A stretch of DNA of 30,607 nucleotides. It comes from DATILI01 sp035476635. Its GTDB lineage: Bacteria; Pseudomonadota; Gammaproteobacteria; Burkholderiales; Burkholderiaceae_C. The stretch covers positions 1 through 30,607 of the forward strand of contig DATILI010000072.1 in the NCBI GenBank assembly GCA_035476635.1, in the 5' to 3' direction. Every line of letters starts with the position of its first letter. The first letter of the stretch is position 1. Positions 15,682-26,339 of this stretch are shown here, one piece after another. The notes beneath the pieces were generated by a model. The model saw nothing but the letters and a program-made list of their open reading frames with translations, searched no databases and had not been told where the DNA came from. A program made the translations under genes and the position numbers.

Positions 15682-17394
15682 TCATGAATAAACAATGGCG
15701 TTGCGCCCCTGCGCCTTGGCACGGTACATCGCGGCGTCCGCGCTGCTGAGCAAGGCCTCGGCGCTTTCGCCATCGTGCGGATACATGCTGATGCCGATGC
15801 TCACCTGTACCGCGAATGCCTGGCCCTCGATCGGCAAGGGCTTTTGGAACTGCTCGTGCAGCTTGTGGGCGATACCGTCTATCGCGTTGGCTTGGTCCAG
15901 GCCCTCACAAAGCACCGTGAATTCGTCGCCGCCCAGGCGCGCCACGGTGTCCACCTCGCGCACCGAGGCGCGCAAGTGGTCGGCCACCGCCTTGAGCACC
16001 TTGTCTCCCGTGCCGTGGCCCAGGCTGTCGTTGATGGCCTTGAAATAGTCCAGGTCAATGAACAGCAATCCAAAAGGCTTGCCGCTGCGCCGCGCCTGGC
16101 TCACCGCCTGCTCCAGCCGCTCCATGAAACTGCGGCGATTGGGCAAGCCGGTGAGCACATCGGTGCGGGCCAGCGCATCCAACGCCCTATGGCTCTCGCC
16201 CAAGGCGGACAGTTGCGCGCTGATCTGCTCTTGCATGCGCTGGAAATCGCGCGCCAGCTGGCCGAGTTCGTCGCGCCGGTGCAGTGGCAGATTGCTCGCA
16301 ACACGGCCTTCACTGAACTCGGCGGCCGCGCGGGCCATGCGCTTGAGCGGCACGGTGACTGCGCCCGACACCATGAACGACAGCGCGACACCAGCGAGCC
16401 CCAGCGCCAGCGAAAGCTGCAGCATGCGCCGCCCGAGTTCAGAGGCTTCGCGCTGCACCGCCTTGAGCGGCTGCGACAGGCCCAGCATTAGAAAGCGCAC
16501 ATCGGCAGCGTCGCCAAACGGTAGGCGGACGAAGGCCGCCACCAGCCCGTCGGCCGCAGACGCAGACGCAGGCGCGTGAAACACCAGGCCGTCGCGCCGG
16601 CCTTCGAGCATTTCGGCCAGCTGCTCAAAGTCGTCCTGGGCGAAAAAACGGCGGCCACGGTCAAAGCCGAAGGTCTTGGCTTCATCCGGATGCACCAGCC
16701 AGTCGCCGCGGCGATTGCTCAAGTAGGTCTGGTAGCTCGCCGGCAAATCGCCCTGGATCAGGTGGAACAGGCCGTGGATGTCGATATTGATGACCACCAG
16801 GCCCACGATCTCGCCGCCGGGGCCCGCCACCGGCGCCGCCGCGCGCAGCGTGGGCAGGTCCAGCGCGGCATGGGCACCCTCTTCCTGGTTGATCGAGATG
16901 TCCGACAAGTAGGTCTCGCCCGTCTTGCGGCGCAAGGTTTCGAAGACATAGGGGTAGTGCGCCTTTTCCTGCATGTCTGCGCCCTGCACCCGCGCCAAGC
17001 CCTTTTTGGCCCGGTCCACCCGCACCAGCTCCAGGCCGTGGCCGGCCGCGGCAATGACACGGATCTGCACATAGTTGGCTTCGGCGTTCATGGTCGACTC
17101 AAACAGCTCTGCAAGCGCCTGCAGGCCCGCGCTATCGGCTGGCTGCGTTCCCGCACGCAGCACCTCGCGCGTCAAGGGCAACTGCGCCAGGGTCTGCACA
17201 TCCTTGGTAACGTTGACCAGGCCCGCCTGCAAGTTGCGCCCCAGCACCTGGGTGGCCGTCAGCAAGTCGCGCTCAGCCGAGCGGCGCAAGGCCTCGCGGC
17301 TGCTGGTGTAGGCGCCCAAGCCGGTCAACGCGGCCGCTAGCGAGCCGAAGGCGGCCAGGATCAGGGCCAGCTTGAACGCTATACCGAAGCGCAT
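15682..17394 (-). CDS. Membrane diguanylate cyclase (Cache-HAMP-GGDEF)
   Basis: 570 residues. TM1 at about 7-29; periplasmic sensor about 30-320 of the double-Cache type (ELVRVDR, YLSDISINQE, LRAAAPV, GLVVINIDIHGL); TM2 about 325-347; HAMP about 348-400 (VPLKRMARAAAEFSEG); GGDEF domain about 405-570. The active motif GGDEF is intact (488-492), with TDVLTGLPNRR at its start and an RxxD inhibitory site (R479-D482) five residues upstream. It should make cyclic di-GMP and be feedback-inhibited. There is no EAL domain. Its ATG directly follows the TAG stop of the binding-protein gene, so translation is probably coupled and the two proteins may form one sensory unit. Confidence 0.95.
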   Translation of the reverse strand: MRFGIAFKLALILAAFGSLAAALTGLGAYTSSREALRRSAERDLLTATQVLGRNLQAGLVNVTKDVQTLAQLPLTREVLRAGTQPADSAGLQALAELFESTMNAEANYVQIRVIAAAGHGLELVRVDRAKKGLARVQGADMQEKAHYPYVFETLRRKTGETYLSDISINQEEGAHAALDLPTLRAAAPVAGPGGEIVGLVVINIDIHGLFHLIQGDLPASYQTYLSNRRGDWLVHPDEAKTFGFDRGRRFFAQDDFEQLAEMLEGRRDGLVFHAPASASAADGLVAAFVRLPFGDAADVRFLMLGLSQPLKAVQREASELGRRMLQLSLALGLAGVALSFMVSGAVTVPLKRMARAAAEFSEGRVASNLPLHRRDELGQLARDFQRMQEQISAQLSALGESHRALDALARTDVLTGLPNRRSFMERLEQAVSQARRSGKPFGLLFIDLDYFKAINDSLGHGTGDKVLKAVADHLRASVREVDTVARLGGDEFTVLCEGLDQANAIDGIAHKLHEQFQKPLPIEGQAFAVQVSIGISMYPHDGESAEALLSSADAAMYRAKAQGRNAIVYS

Positions 17395-18489
17395 CTAGAA
17401 TTTTCCCGGTTGGTCGCCAGACACGATCCGCCGCCATAGCTGTGCCCTGCGCCGCTCGTCCTCCACGGGCTCAAGCCAGATGATTTTCTCGGCGGGCTGT
17501 GCGCCGGCCGGCTCTTCAAGCGTATTGGCCAGGGCCTGACGCCGGCTGAACTCGCGGCTGACCGCGGGATCGAGCATGTAGTCGATCCAGCGCTGGGCAA
17601 GCTGGGGTTGACGTGCATTGCTGGTGACAGCCCAGCAGTCCAGCCAGGCCAGCGCGCCTTCGGCCGGGATCACATAGCCCACGTCCAGCCCGGCATCACG
17701 CAACTGCTTGACCTGCTGGCGCCCGTAGTTGCCGAACAGCAGCGCCACGGAATGCTTGCGAAACAGATCCACCGCGTCCTCCGGCTGGGTGTAAAAACCC
17801 AGCAGGTTGCGGCGCAGCGAGACCAGGCTTTGCGCCACTTGGCGGAACTGCGCCTCCTCGATCCGAAACGGCGCCAAGCCCAGGCGTTGCGCCGCCAACG
17901 AAAAGTTGTGGGCACTGCTGTCGTAGGCCAGCACCTTGCCCCGGTATTTCGGGTTCCACATCTCGGCCCACGACGCGGGCGGCTGGCTGAACTGCCGCCG
18001 GTCATAGATCAGCCCCATTTCCGAGTAGGTGAACGGAACGGCGTAGGGCGTGTCGCCCCGGGTGATGCCGGGAATGGCGTGTAGATTGCGAAAACGCGCC
18101 AGCTGGCCCTGCGCATTGGGAATCTGCGCCAGCGCCAGCGGCGCCACACGCTTTTGGTCGATGTAGCCTTTGAGTTCGGCCGTATTGGCGGCGAAAACGT
18201 CGAACGCGGGCCCCTTGGTATCGGCCAGCTTTTCGCGCAGCACTTCGTCCGTGGCGACCAAGGTGACCTCCACCTGCACGCCATGGCGCTGCTCGAACGC
18301 CTTGACCACATCGGCGTCGGCATAGCCGGGCCAGGCCAGCACGCGCAGTACGTCCTTGGCCAGTGCCGGCGCGCCGCCCGCAAGCATGCCGCACAGCAAC
18401 ATTGCCAACCCGGCAACGCGCCACGCTGCAAGCCGCCGGCAGCACGGAATAGGGGCGTGCGACGGCTGGTGACGGGTGCTCGGCGGCAT
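17395..18489 (-). CDS. PotD/PotF-like periplasmic binding protein (extracellular solute-binding family 1)
   Basis: 364 residues. A signal peptide covers about 1-44 (RRLAAWRVAGLAMLLCGMLAG, cleavage after ALA44). The mature protein starts KDVLRVLAWPGYADADVVKAFEQRHGVQVEV, the pattern of polyamine-binding PotD/PotF proteins, followed by FDVFAANTAELKGYIDQK and YAVPFTYSEMGLIYDRRQF. The C-terminus has the family pattern for the last domain (AQRWIDYMLDPAVSREFS). Normally such proteins feed an ABC importer; no permease or ATPase gene is present here. Instead it is joined to a diguanylate cyclase, as in the NspS/MbaA polyamine-sensing pair of Vibrio cholerae. The ATG lies only 32 bp from the divergent dnaG start. 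Confidence 0.88.
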   Translation of the reverse strand: MPPSTRHQPSHAPIPCCRRLAAWRVAGLAMLLCGMLAGGAPALAKDVLRVLAWPGYADADVVKAFEQRHGVQVEVTLVATDEVLREKLADTKGPAFDVFAANTAELKGYIDQKRVAPLALAQIPNAQGQLARFRNLHAIPGITRGDTPYAVPFTYSEMGLIYDRRQFSQPPASWAEMWNPKYRGKVLAYDSSAHNFSLAAQRLGLAPFRIEEAQFRQVAQSLVSLRRNLLGFYTQPEDAVDLFRKHSVALLFGNYGRQQVKQLRDAGLDVGYVIPAEGALAWLDCWAVTSNARQPQLAQRWIDYMLDPAVSREFSRRQALANTLEEPAGAQPAEKIIWLEPVEDERRRAQLWRRIVSGDQPGKF

Positions 18490-18521
18490 GATGGATCGAG
18501 TTTAAGCGGACAATACCGCGC

Positions 18522-20420
18522 GTGCCCATACCGCAATCATTCATTCAGGAATTGCTCGCACGCGCCGACGTGGTGGAAATCGTCGGCCGCCATGTGCAGC
18601 TAAAGAAAGGCGGCGCCAATTTCATGGGGCTGTGCCCCTTTCACGGGGAAAAATCGCCGTCCTTCAGCGTCAGCCCCACCAAGCAGTTCTACCACTGCTT
18701 TGGCTGCGGCAAGAACGGCGACGCCATCCGCTTTCTCGTGGAACATACCGGCATGACCTTTGTGGAAGCCGTCAAGGACCTGGCCCAGCAATACGGCATG
18801 CAGGTGCCCGAAGACGATGTTTCGCCGCAAGACCGGGCGCGCGCCGCCGAGCAGCGCCAAAAACAGGCCACGCTGACCGACGTGCTGGAAAAAGCCGGCG
18901 ACGCCTACCGCAAGCACCTGAAGGCCACGCCGCGGGCCATCGACTATTTCAAGGGGCGGGGCTTGTCCGGCGAGATCGCCAAGCAGTTCGGCCTGGGCTA
19001 TGCGCCCGAGGGCTGGCGCAGCCTGGCCAGCGTGTTCCCGGACTACGACGACCCACTGCTGGCCGAAAGCGGCCTGGTGATCGTCAATGAAGAAGACGAC
19101 AAGCGCTACGACCGCTTTCGCGACCGGGTGATGTTCCCGATCCGCAACGTCAAAGGGGAGTGCATCGGCTTCGGCGGGCGCGTGCTCGGAGAGGGAACGC
19201 CAAAGTACCTCAACTCGCCCGAGACGCCCGTTTTCAGCAAGGGACGCGAACTCTACGGCCTGTTCGAGGCACGCAACGCCCTGCGCGAGCACGGCTATGT
19301 GCTGGTGACCGAAGGCTATATGGACGTGGTGGCGCTGGCGCAACTCGGATTTCCGAACGCCGTAGCGACTCTGGGCACGGCCTGCACCACCGACCACGTG
19401 CAAAAGCTGTTTCGCTTCACGGATTCGGTCGTATTCAGTTTTGACGGCGATGCCGCCGGCCGGCGCGCCGCACGCAAGGCGCTGGACGGCGCGCTGCCTT
19501 ATGCCAGCGACGTTCGCAGCGTCAAGTTCCTGTTCCTGCCGGCCGAGCACGACCCCGACAGCTACATCCGCGAATTCGGCAAGGAGGCGTTCTCGCGCTA
19601 TGTGAGCGAGGCCACGCCGCTGTCGCGCTTTCTGGTGGATGCCGCGCGCGAAGGCTGCGACCTGGCCACCGCCGAGGGCCGGGCCCACATGGCCAGCAAT
19701 GCCAAGCCGCTGTGGATGCAATTGCCCGATGGCGCGCTCAAGCGCCAGCTGCTCGCCGAGATCGCGGGGCTGGTGCAGCTGGCAGGCCAGGAACTGACCG
19801 AGTTGTGGACTGAAGCCGCGCCCCCGGCCCGCAGATCCGAGAGCCCGGATCGCTACCAGGGCGACGGCGAGAACCAGCGTTCATCGCGCAAGAAGTACGG
19901 CTACAAGCCATCGGCCGGCGCCGCGCCGCGCCCGCGTTCAGGTGCCCGCGCGGCGCCTTCCAGCCGGGCCGACCACGCCGCCCGGCTGCTGCTGGGCAAC
20001 CTGGGCCTGTGGGAAGTCCTGTCCAACGAAGACCACGGCCTGCTGTGCGAGCTGCCCGTCCCGCATGGGCCGCTGTTCATCTGGCTCGAAAGCCAGCTCC
20101 ATGAGCACGGCGCCCTGCCCTGGACCGTATTGCGCGAAGATTTGCGCGAACACGAGACCGAGGCGCTGGCACTCAAGGTCATGACCGACGCGGCGGAACC
20201 GGAAGCGGACGCCCAGGCTGCTGCGGTCCAGGCGCGGGAAACCACCGCCGAGCTGCGCGGCCTGCTCAACCGCATGCTGGTGGAACGGATCAAGCTGCAG
20301 GAAACCGAGGCCATCGAAGCCGCCAAGGCCGATCCGCCTGATCCGGCCGCCCTGCAGCGCTACCGCGAACTCCAGGCCCGTCGCCGCGAACTGGAAGCCA
20401 TGGCTGTGCGACTGACTTGA
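18522..20420 (+). CDS. dnaG: DNA primase DnaG
   Basis: Makes RNA primers at the replication fork in partnership with the DnaB helicase. 632 residues from a GTG at 18522, which gives the family N-terminus IPQSFIQELLARADVVEIVG; no strong ribosome binding site. The CHC2 zinc ribbon has C38, H41, C59 and C62 (CPFHGEKSPSF, HCFGCG). The TOPRIM catalytic domain has E264 (TEGYMD) and the D308/D310 pair (FDGDAAG). The C-terminal helicase-binding domain is about 480-632, preceded by a low-complexity Arg/Pro/Ala linker (about 425-475). Gene order dnaG-rpoD is that of the macromolecular synthesis operon, but rpsU is missing in front; the divergent binding-protein gene is there instead. Confidence 0.96.
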   Translation: MPIPQSFIQELLARADVVEIVGRHVQLKKGGANFMGLCPFHGEKSPSFSVSPTKQFYHCFGCGKNGDAIRFLVEHTGMTFVEAVKDLAQQYGMQVPEDDVSPQDRARAAEQRQKQATLTDVLEKAGDAYRKHLKATPRAIDYFKGRGLSGEIAKQFGLGYAPEGWRSLASVFPDYDDPLLAESGLVIVNEEDDKRYDRFRDRVMFPIRNVKGECIGFGGRVLGEGTPKYLNSPETPVFSKGRELYGLFEARNALREHGYVLVTEGYMDVVALAQLGFPNAVATLGTACTTDHVQKLFRFTDSVVFSFDGDAAGRRAARKALDGALPYASDVRSVKFLFLPAEHDPDSYIREFGKEAFSRYVSEATPLSRFLVDAAREGCDLATAEGRAHMASNAKPLWMQLPDGALKRQLLAEIAGLVQLAGQELTELWTEAAPPARRSESPDRYQGDGENQRSSRKKYGYKPSAGAAPRPRSGARAAPSSRADHAARLLLGNLGLWEVLSNEDHGLLCELPVPHGPLFIWLESQLHEHGALPWTVLREDLREHETEALALKVMTDAAEPEADAQAAAVQARETTAELRGLLNRMLVERIKLQETEAIEAAKADPPDPAALQRYRELQARRRELEAMAVRLT

Positions 20421-20724
20421 AAAATGCGCCCGATGGTATAATGTTGGGTTTGCTACCGGCAAGAGCGACAGCAGCACCTCCGGACTCGGCCAACCGACGC
20501 TACTAAAGCGCAACCGGCCATCTCACCGCAAGGACTGCACCCCAAATGTTCGCCCAGACATCTTGCCAACGAGGATGACTCCTCGACTGCAAGGGTTTTT
20601 CCCTTGCTGAATGAGGCGGGGGCCTCACCTTTGCTGAACCGGCAAGGGTAAATCCCCTGCCATGCATCCGCGCCGGATTTGGGCGCTTTGTCTTCTAGTT
20701 CGTTTTTGATTTTGAGGTTGTTAA
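20421..20724 (+). other. dnaG-rpoD intergenic region and rpoD leader
   Basis: 304 bases without a protein gene. It holds an rpoD promoter immediately after the dnaG stop and a long untranslated leader. The leader contains successive hairpins: GCAAGGG-TTTTT-CCCTTGC (20589-20607), GAGGC-GGGG-GCCTC (20613-20626), and an imperfect GGCAAGGG/CCCCTGCC pair further on. The phrases CTTGCTGAA and TTTGCTGAACC are repeated between them. No T-run follows these stems, so they are not classical terminators. GAGG eight bases before the rpoD ATG is the ribosome binding site. Function of the structure is unknown. Confidence 0.7.
20434..20442 (+). promoter_or_regulatory. Extended -10 promoter for rpoD
   Basis: TGG-TATAAT is a perfect extended -10 (TGnTATAAT, hexamer 20437-20442), 14 bases after the dnaG stop codon. 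TTGAAA at 20417-20422 is only 14 bp away from the hexamer, too close for a standard -35, so this promoter probably relies on the extended element. It would make rpoD expression independent of dnaG, as is known for several sigma-70 genes. Confidence 0.65.
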
Positions 20725-23034
<2,310 letters not shown>

Positions 23035-23055
23035 ACAAACCCGGCTCTTCGATTG

Positions 23056-23115
23056 AAATAGCGCCTTCTTCCGCTGCTCCTCCCGGGTGCAGCGGAGTTG
23101 AGGCGCTATTTTTTT
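23056..23115 (+). terminator. Terminator after rpoD
   Basis: Two-tier stem: outer AATAGCGCC (23057-23065) with GGCGCTATT (23102-23110), inner CCGCTGC (23071-23077) with GCAGCGG (23089-23095), followed by a T run at 23109-23115. On the minus strand the T tract is shorter, so it mainly serves rpoD. Confidence 0.88.
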
Positions 23116-23122
23116 AACCGCT

Positions 23123-23956
23123 CTACTGCGATCCCGCAGACGCGGACTCGGCCTTGAAATGCCGCTGCGCGTCCACCAGCACATCCACCAGTCGCTCTGG
23201 TTGTGAAAAGAAGGGCGAATGCCCACTGTCCAGCGAATAAACCTGCGCGCAACCCGAATCCGCCACCATGCGCTGCTGCAGCGGCAAGGTGACTGCGCGG
23301 TCTTGCAGGCACTGAACATACACGCGCGGCACGCGGCCGTAGCGCGCATTGCTCAGGCGCAGCGGTGTGAAGCCGGGCCAGTTGGGCTCGGGCTCCAGCA
23401 GCGCATGCGCCATTGCGGTGATCTCGGGCGGGCAGTCATGGTAGAGCGCGTCGCGGTAAGCCTCGGGACGCAGGCGATGCGTCTGCCGGGCTGCGGGCAA
23501 CCAACGCGGCAAGAGCGCGCGCACCAGCGGGCGCCGGAACATTCGGCCCAGGCGCGTCGCACCTTCCGCCCCAAGCCGCGGCACCACGTTGCGGACCACT
23601 AGCGACTCGGTGTCGTGCACGGCGTAGTCCATCATGCTCTTGCCGTGCGGCACCAGGTAAGCGGCCAGATACACCAGGCCCGCCACGCGTTCAGGGCATT
23701 GCTCGGCCACTTGCGAAATGACGATTCCACTGCGGCTATGCGCCACCAGCACCGCGGGCGCGGGCAATTGCTGCAGACACGCAACCACCTTGTCGACACA
23801 GGCTTGCAGCGAAACCTTGCGCGCCGGCATGCGGTCATGCCCGTGGGCAGGCAAGTCCGGCGTGAGTGTCCGGTGGCCCAGCGCGTGCAGCAGCGGCTGC
23901 ACCTTGTGCCAGTTCCAGGCGGCGTGAAATGATCCGTGAAGAAGTAAGTAGTTCAT
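23123..23956 (-). CDS. Alpha/beta hydrolase (methylesterase/SABP2-like)
   Basis: 277 residues. Begins MNYLLLHGSFHAAWNWHKVQPLL, the oxyanion loop HGSFHAAWNW typical of the plant-like methylesterase/hydroxynitrile-lyase and EstC group. Nucleophile Ser74 in VAHSRSG, probable acid in QCLQDRAV and His in LDSGHSPFFSQPERL. The cap region is rich in Arg and Leu. No signal peptide. Members hydrolyse small ester substrates; this one's is unknown. It is convergent with rpoD and divergent from the DUF1772 gene (160-bp gap with no clear motif). Confidence 0.87.
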   Translation of the reverse strand: MNYLLLHGSFHAAWNWHKVQPLLHALGHRTLTPDLPAHGHDRMPARKVSLQACVDKVVACLQQLPAPAVLVAHSRSGIVISQVAEQCPERVAGLVYLAAYLVPHGKSMMDYAVHDTESLVVRNVVPRLGAEGATRLGRMFRRPLVRALLPRWLPAARQTHRLRPEAYRDALYHDCPPEITAMAHALLEPEPNWPGFTPLRLSNARYGRVPRVYVQCLQDRAVTLPLQQRMVADSGCAQVYSLDSGHSPFFSQPERLVDVLVDAQRHFKAESASAGSQ

Positions 23957-24116
23957 AGGTCTGGCACTGTAGGTGCAGCGATACGCGAAATCTGGCTGTA
24001 TTCGGACATCCGACCAACGCGACGAAGCCTCTTTGCAATCGCTTTACCGCGCCTTGCACAGCAAGGCAATGCCTGGAGGCGATACTGCGCTGCAACATCG
24101 ACTCGACTGAACTGAG

Positions 24117-24617
24117 ATGCGCCTGAAATCCACCGCTACTGTCCTGCAAGCGCTCGCCACGGTTCTGCTCGGCCTCATGGCCGGCTTCTTCTTTGCATTC
24201 GCCATCGACGTCGTTCCCGCCATGCGCGAACTCAACGCACAGGCCTACATCACCACCCAGCAAGCCATCAATCGCGTGGTGCGCAACGCGGTATTTGGTG
24301 CGACTTATTTCGGTTCGGCATTGATGCCCTTGTTAGCCGCGCTGGCGCTCTACGCCAGCGGCCAACGCCGCACCGGACATGCATGGCTGGCCTTGTGGGT
24401 GGTGTACTTCGGTGCGGTCTTCTGGCTCACGCGCGAGATCAACGTGCCCATCAACAACGCGCTGGCGCAATGGAATCCGGCTGCGCCGCCGGCAGACTGG
24501 GCAGCCGCGCGCGAGCGCTGGAACGACGCAAACCTCGTGCGCGCCGTGGCGGCGGCGCTGTGCTTTGCCGGCGCGGTGGCATCAATGGCGTGGCGCGGAA
24601 TACCCCGCCGCGCGTGA
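24117..24617 (+). CDS. DUF1772 (anthrone-oxygenase-like) membrane protein
   Basis: 166 residues with four hydrophobic segments (about 10-31, 58-80, 87-105, 143-160). The signature REINVPINNALAQWNPAAPPADWAAARERW between segments three and four is diagnostic of DUF1772, a family related to anthrone oxygenases whose bacterial function is unknown. Start ATG has only a weak GAG in front. It is followed 34 bp later by an EamA transporter gene in the same direction, and both may be co-transcribed. Confidence 0.85.
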   Translation: MRLKSTATVLQALATVLLGLMAGFFFAFAIDVVPAMRELNAQAYITTQQAINRVVRNAVFGATYFGSALMPLLAALALYASGQRRTGHAWLALWVVYFGAVFWLTREINVPINNALAQWNPAAPPADWAAARERWNDANLVRAVAAALCFAGAVASMAWRGIPRRA

Positions 24618-24651
24618 CAAATCGGCGGCGCGGATAACATCGCCTCCGCCC

Positions 24652-25599
24652 ATGCAGATCTCCTCCACTTCAGGCGCCGCCACCGTGCGTGCCGCCAACC
24701 GCCGCGGCATTGCCGCCATGTCGCTGGCCATGGCCGGCTTTGTCGCCAATGACTCGCTGGTCAAACTCGTCAGCGAAACGCTGCCTTCGGCACAACTCAT
24801 CTTCATTCGCGGCCTGTTCGCCACCATGCTCTTGCTGGTCGTGGCGCAGGCTATGGGTTCGCTGCGGCCGCAACAGCCCGGCGCACCAGCAGGCGGCGTG
24901 CGTGTCATGCTGCAGCGGCCGGTGCTGGTGCGCGCCCTGCTCGATGCGCTGGCCACCCTCACCTACCTCACATCGCTGTTCCATCTGCCGATCGGCAACG
25001 CCACCGCCATCAATATGGCCACGCCGCTGTTCATCACGCTGTTTGCGGTGCTGGCCTTTCACGAGCGCGTCGGCCCGGCGCGCTGGCTGGCTGTGGCGGC
25101 TGGTTTCGCCGGCGTGCTGCTGGTGGTACAGCCCAGCGCGGCCGGCTTCAACGCCTATGCGCTGCTGTGTTTGGTCGGCACGCTGTTTCACGCCGGGCGC
25201 GACCTGATGACGCGAACCATCCACCACAGCGTGCCCTCCGTGCTCATCACCCTGGCCACCGCCGTCGCCGTGACGCTGTTGTCCGGCGTGCTCAGCGCCG
25301 TTCAGGGCTGGCAGCCCGTGGGCGCGCGCCAGCTCGGCCAGCTTGCCGCCGCCAGCGTGTTCCTGAGCGTGGGCTACTACCTCATCATCGTCGGCATGCG
25401 CAGTGGCGAAATGAGCGTGATCGCTCCTTTTCGCTACACCGGCCTGCTGTTCGCCCTGGCCATCGGCTGGGCTATTTGGGGCGACGTGCCCAATGCGCTG
25501 GCGTGGGCGGGCATCGCGTTGCTGGTGGGCGCGGGTTTGTATGTGCTGCACAGCGAGCGGGAGCGCGCCAGGGCGGGCTTGGAGGCGGCGGCGGATTGA
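24652..25599 (+). CDS. EamA-family (DMT) transporter
   Basis: 315 residues from ATG 24652; longer in-frame readings overlap the DUF1772 gene and are not credible. Ten predicted membrane helices in two EamA repeats (about 20-145 and 165-300). Landmarks: NDSLVKLVSETLPSAQLIFIRGL in the first helix pair, ATAINMATPLFITLFAVLAFHERV at the end of repeat one, and the APFRYTGLLFALAIGWAIWGDVPNALAWAG stretch in repeat two. Drug/metabolite exporters of this type move amino acids, purines or other small metabolites; the substrate is unknown. It converges on the nucleotidyltransferase gene with a 15-bp gap. Confidence 0.9.
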   Translation: MQISSTSGAATVRAANRRGIAAMSLAMAGFVANDSLVKLVSETLPSAQLIFIRGLFATMLLLVVAQAMGSLRPQQPGAPAGGVRVMLQRPVLVRALLDALATLTYLTSLFHLPIGNATAINMATPLFITLFAVLAFHERVGPARWLAVAAGFAGVLLVVQPSAAGFNAYALLCLVGTLFHAGRDLMTRTIHHSVPSVLITLATAVAVTLLSGVLSAVQGWQPVGARQLGQLAAASVFLSVGYYLIIVGMRSGEMSVIAPFRYTGLLFALAIGWAIWGDVPNALAWAGIALLVGAGLYVLHSERERARAGLEAAAD

Positions 25600-25614
25600 T
25601 CGCGCGTTACCGGA

Positions 25615-26328
25615 TCATGTGTTCAGCTTTGTGAATTCACGCAGGGTATTGGTGAGGCTGCGCAAGCGCTGCTGGCTCGCTGCGTCGCCGGGCAAATGTC
25701 CGGCAAGCGTCGTTTGAAAATCTGGCTGCGCAAACAAGCTCTCGAATTCCTGCGCCAGATAGTCACGAAGCAGCAACGTCATGCCGCGGCATTCGGCCAG
25801 CAACTCGGGGCGACGGTCAACCACGGTGATGATGTCTTCCATGTCATGGCTACCCAAATAATCCGGCTGTCCGTTTTCAGTTTTCCCACGATCCTTGAAT
25901 GCTTCGAGCTTGGTCGCGATGAACAAGGGCGCGCTGATCAGCTTGATCTGCGTACCCGAAGGCAGCACCAGCTCCTGTGCTGATTCCACTGCCAGGGGAT
26001 ACCAGCGATTGGCGAAACCCAGAATGTTTTCCACTGTCGGCATCAAGTCCAGCGTGACGTTTTTATATACCCACCGGCAGATTGGGGCGTTTTCCCGCAC
26101 ATCGTTGCGAAAGCCCTGCGCGCGCACGCGCTGCTCGATTGCATGGTATTCACGCGGGGACAACGCTTGCGCCACGATGTCCACGTCTTCCGTGATGCGG
26201 ATATGGTCCGGTCGCTCCAAAGTCAACAGCAAACCTGTTGCGCAGCCTCCCACGAAAACCACGTCAGCGCACACCGGCCCCAAAGCTTGGGCCACCAGTT
26301 CCAGGATGGCGAGATTTGGATTGTTCAT
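25615..26328 (-). CDS. AbiEii-like nucleotidyltransferase (putative toxin)
   Basis: 237 residues. The nucleotidyltransferase fold is shown by VGGCATG (26-32), followed by ITEDVDIVA with D48 and D50 as metal ligands and a third carboxylate D94 in VTLDLMPT. The later helix KLEAFKDRG, then DYLGSHDMEDIITVVDRRPELL, is the shared AbiEii/type IV toxin-antitoxin pattern. Known AbiEii/MenT-type toxins transfer nucleotides to target RNAs (tRNA for MenT) or bind GTP; the target here is unknown. The ATG has AGGAT just upstream. It begins 11 bp after the stop of the HTH gene, so they form one operon with the regulator first, the classic toxin-antitoxin order. Confidence 0.82.
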   Translation of the reverse strand: MNNPNLAILELVAQALGPVCADVVFVGGCATGLLLTLERPDHIRITEDVDIVAQALSPREYHAIEQRVRAQGFRNDVRENAPICRWVYKNVTLDLMPTVENILGFANRWYPLAVESAQELVLPSGTQIKLISAPLFIATKLEAFKDRGKTENGQPDYLGSHDMEDIITVVDRRPELLAECRGMTLLLRDYLAQEFESLFAQPDFQTTLAGHLPGDAASQQRLRSLTNTLREFTKLNT

Positions 26329-26339
26329 GATCCTGTGCT

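Noticed and set aside
14137..15687. 516-codon plus-strand frame opposite the acyl-CoA ligase
   Set aside because: Shadow frame; the ligase motifs on the minus strand are complete.
20589..20626. Rho-independent terminators between dnaG and rpoD
   Set aside because: Stable stems but no following T run; kept as leader structure only.
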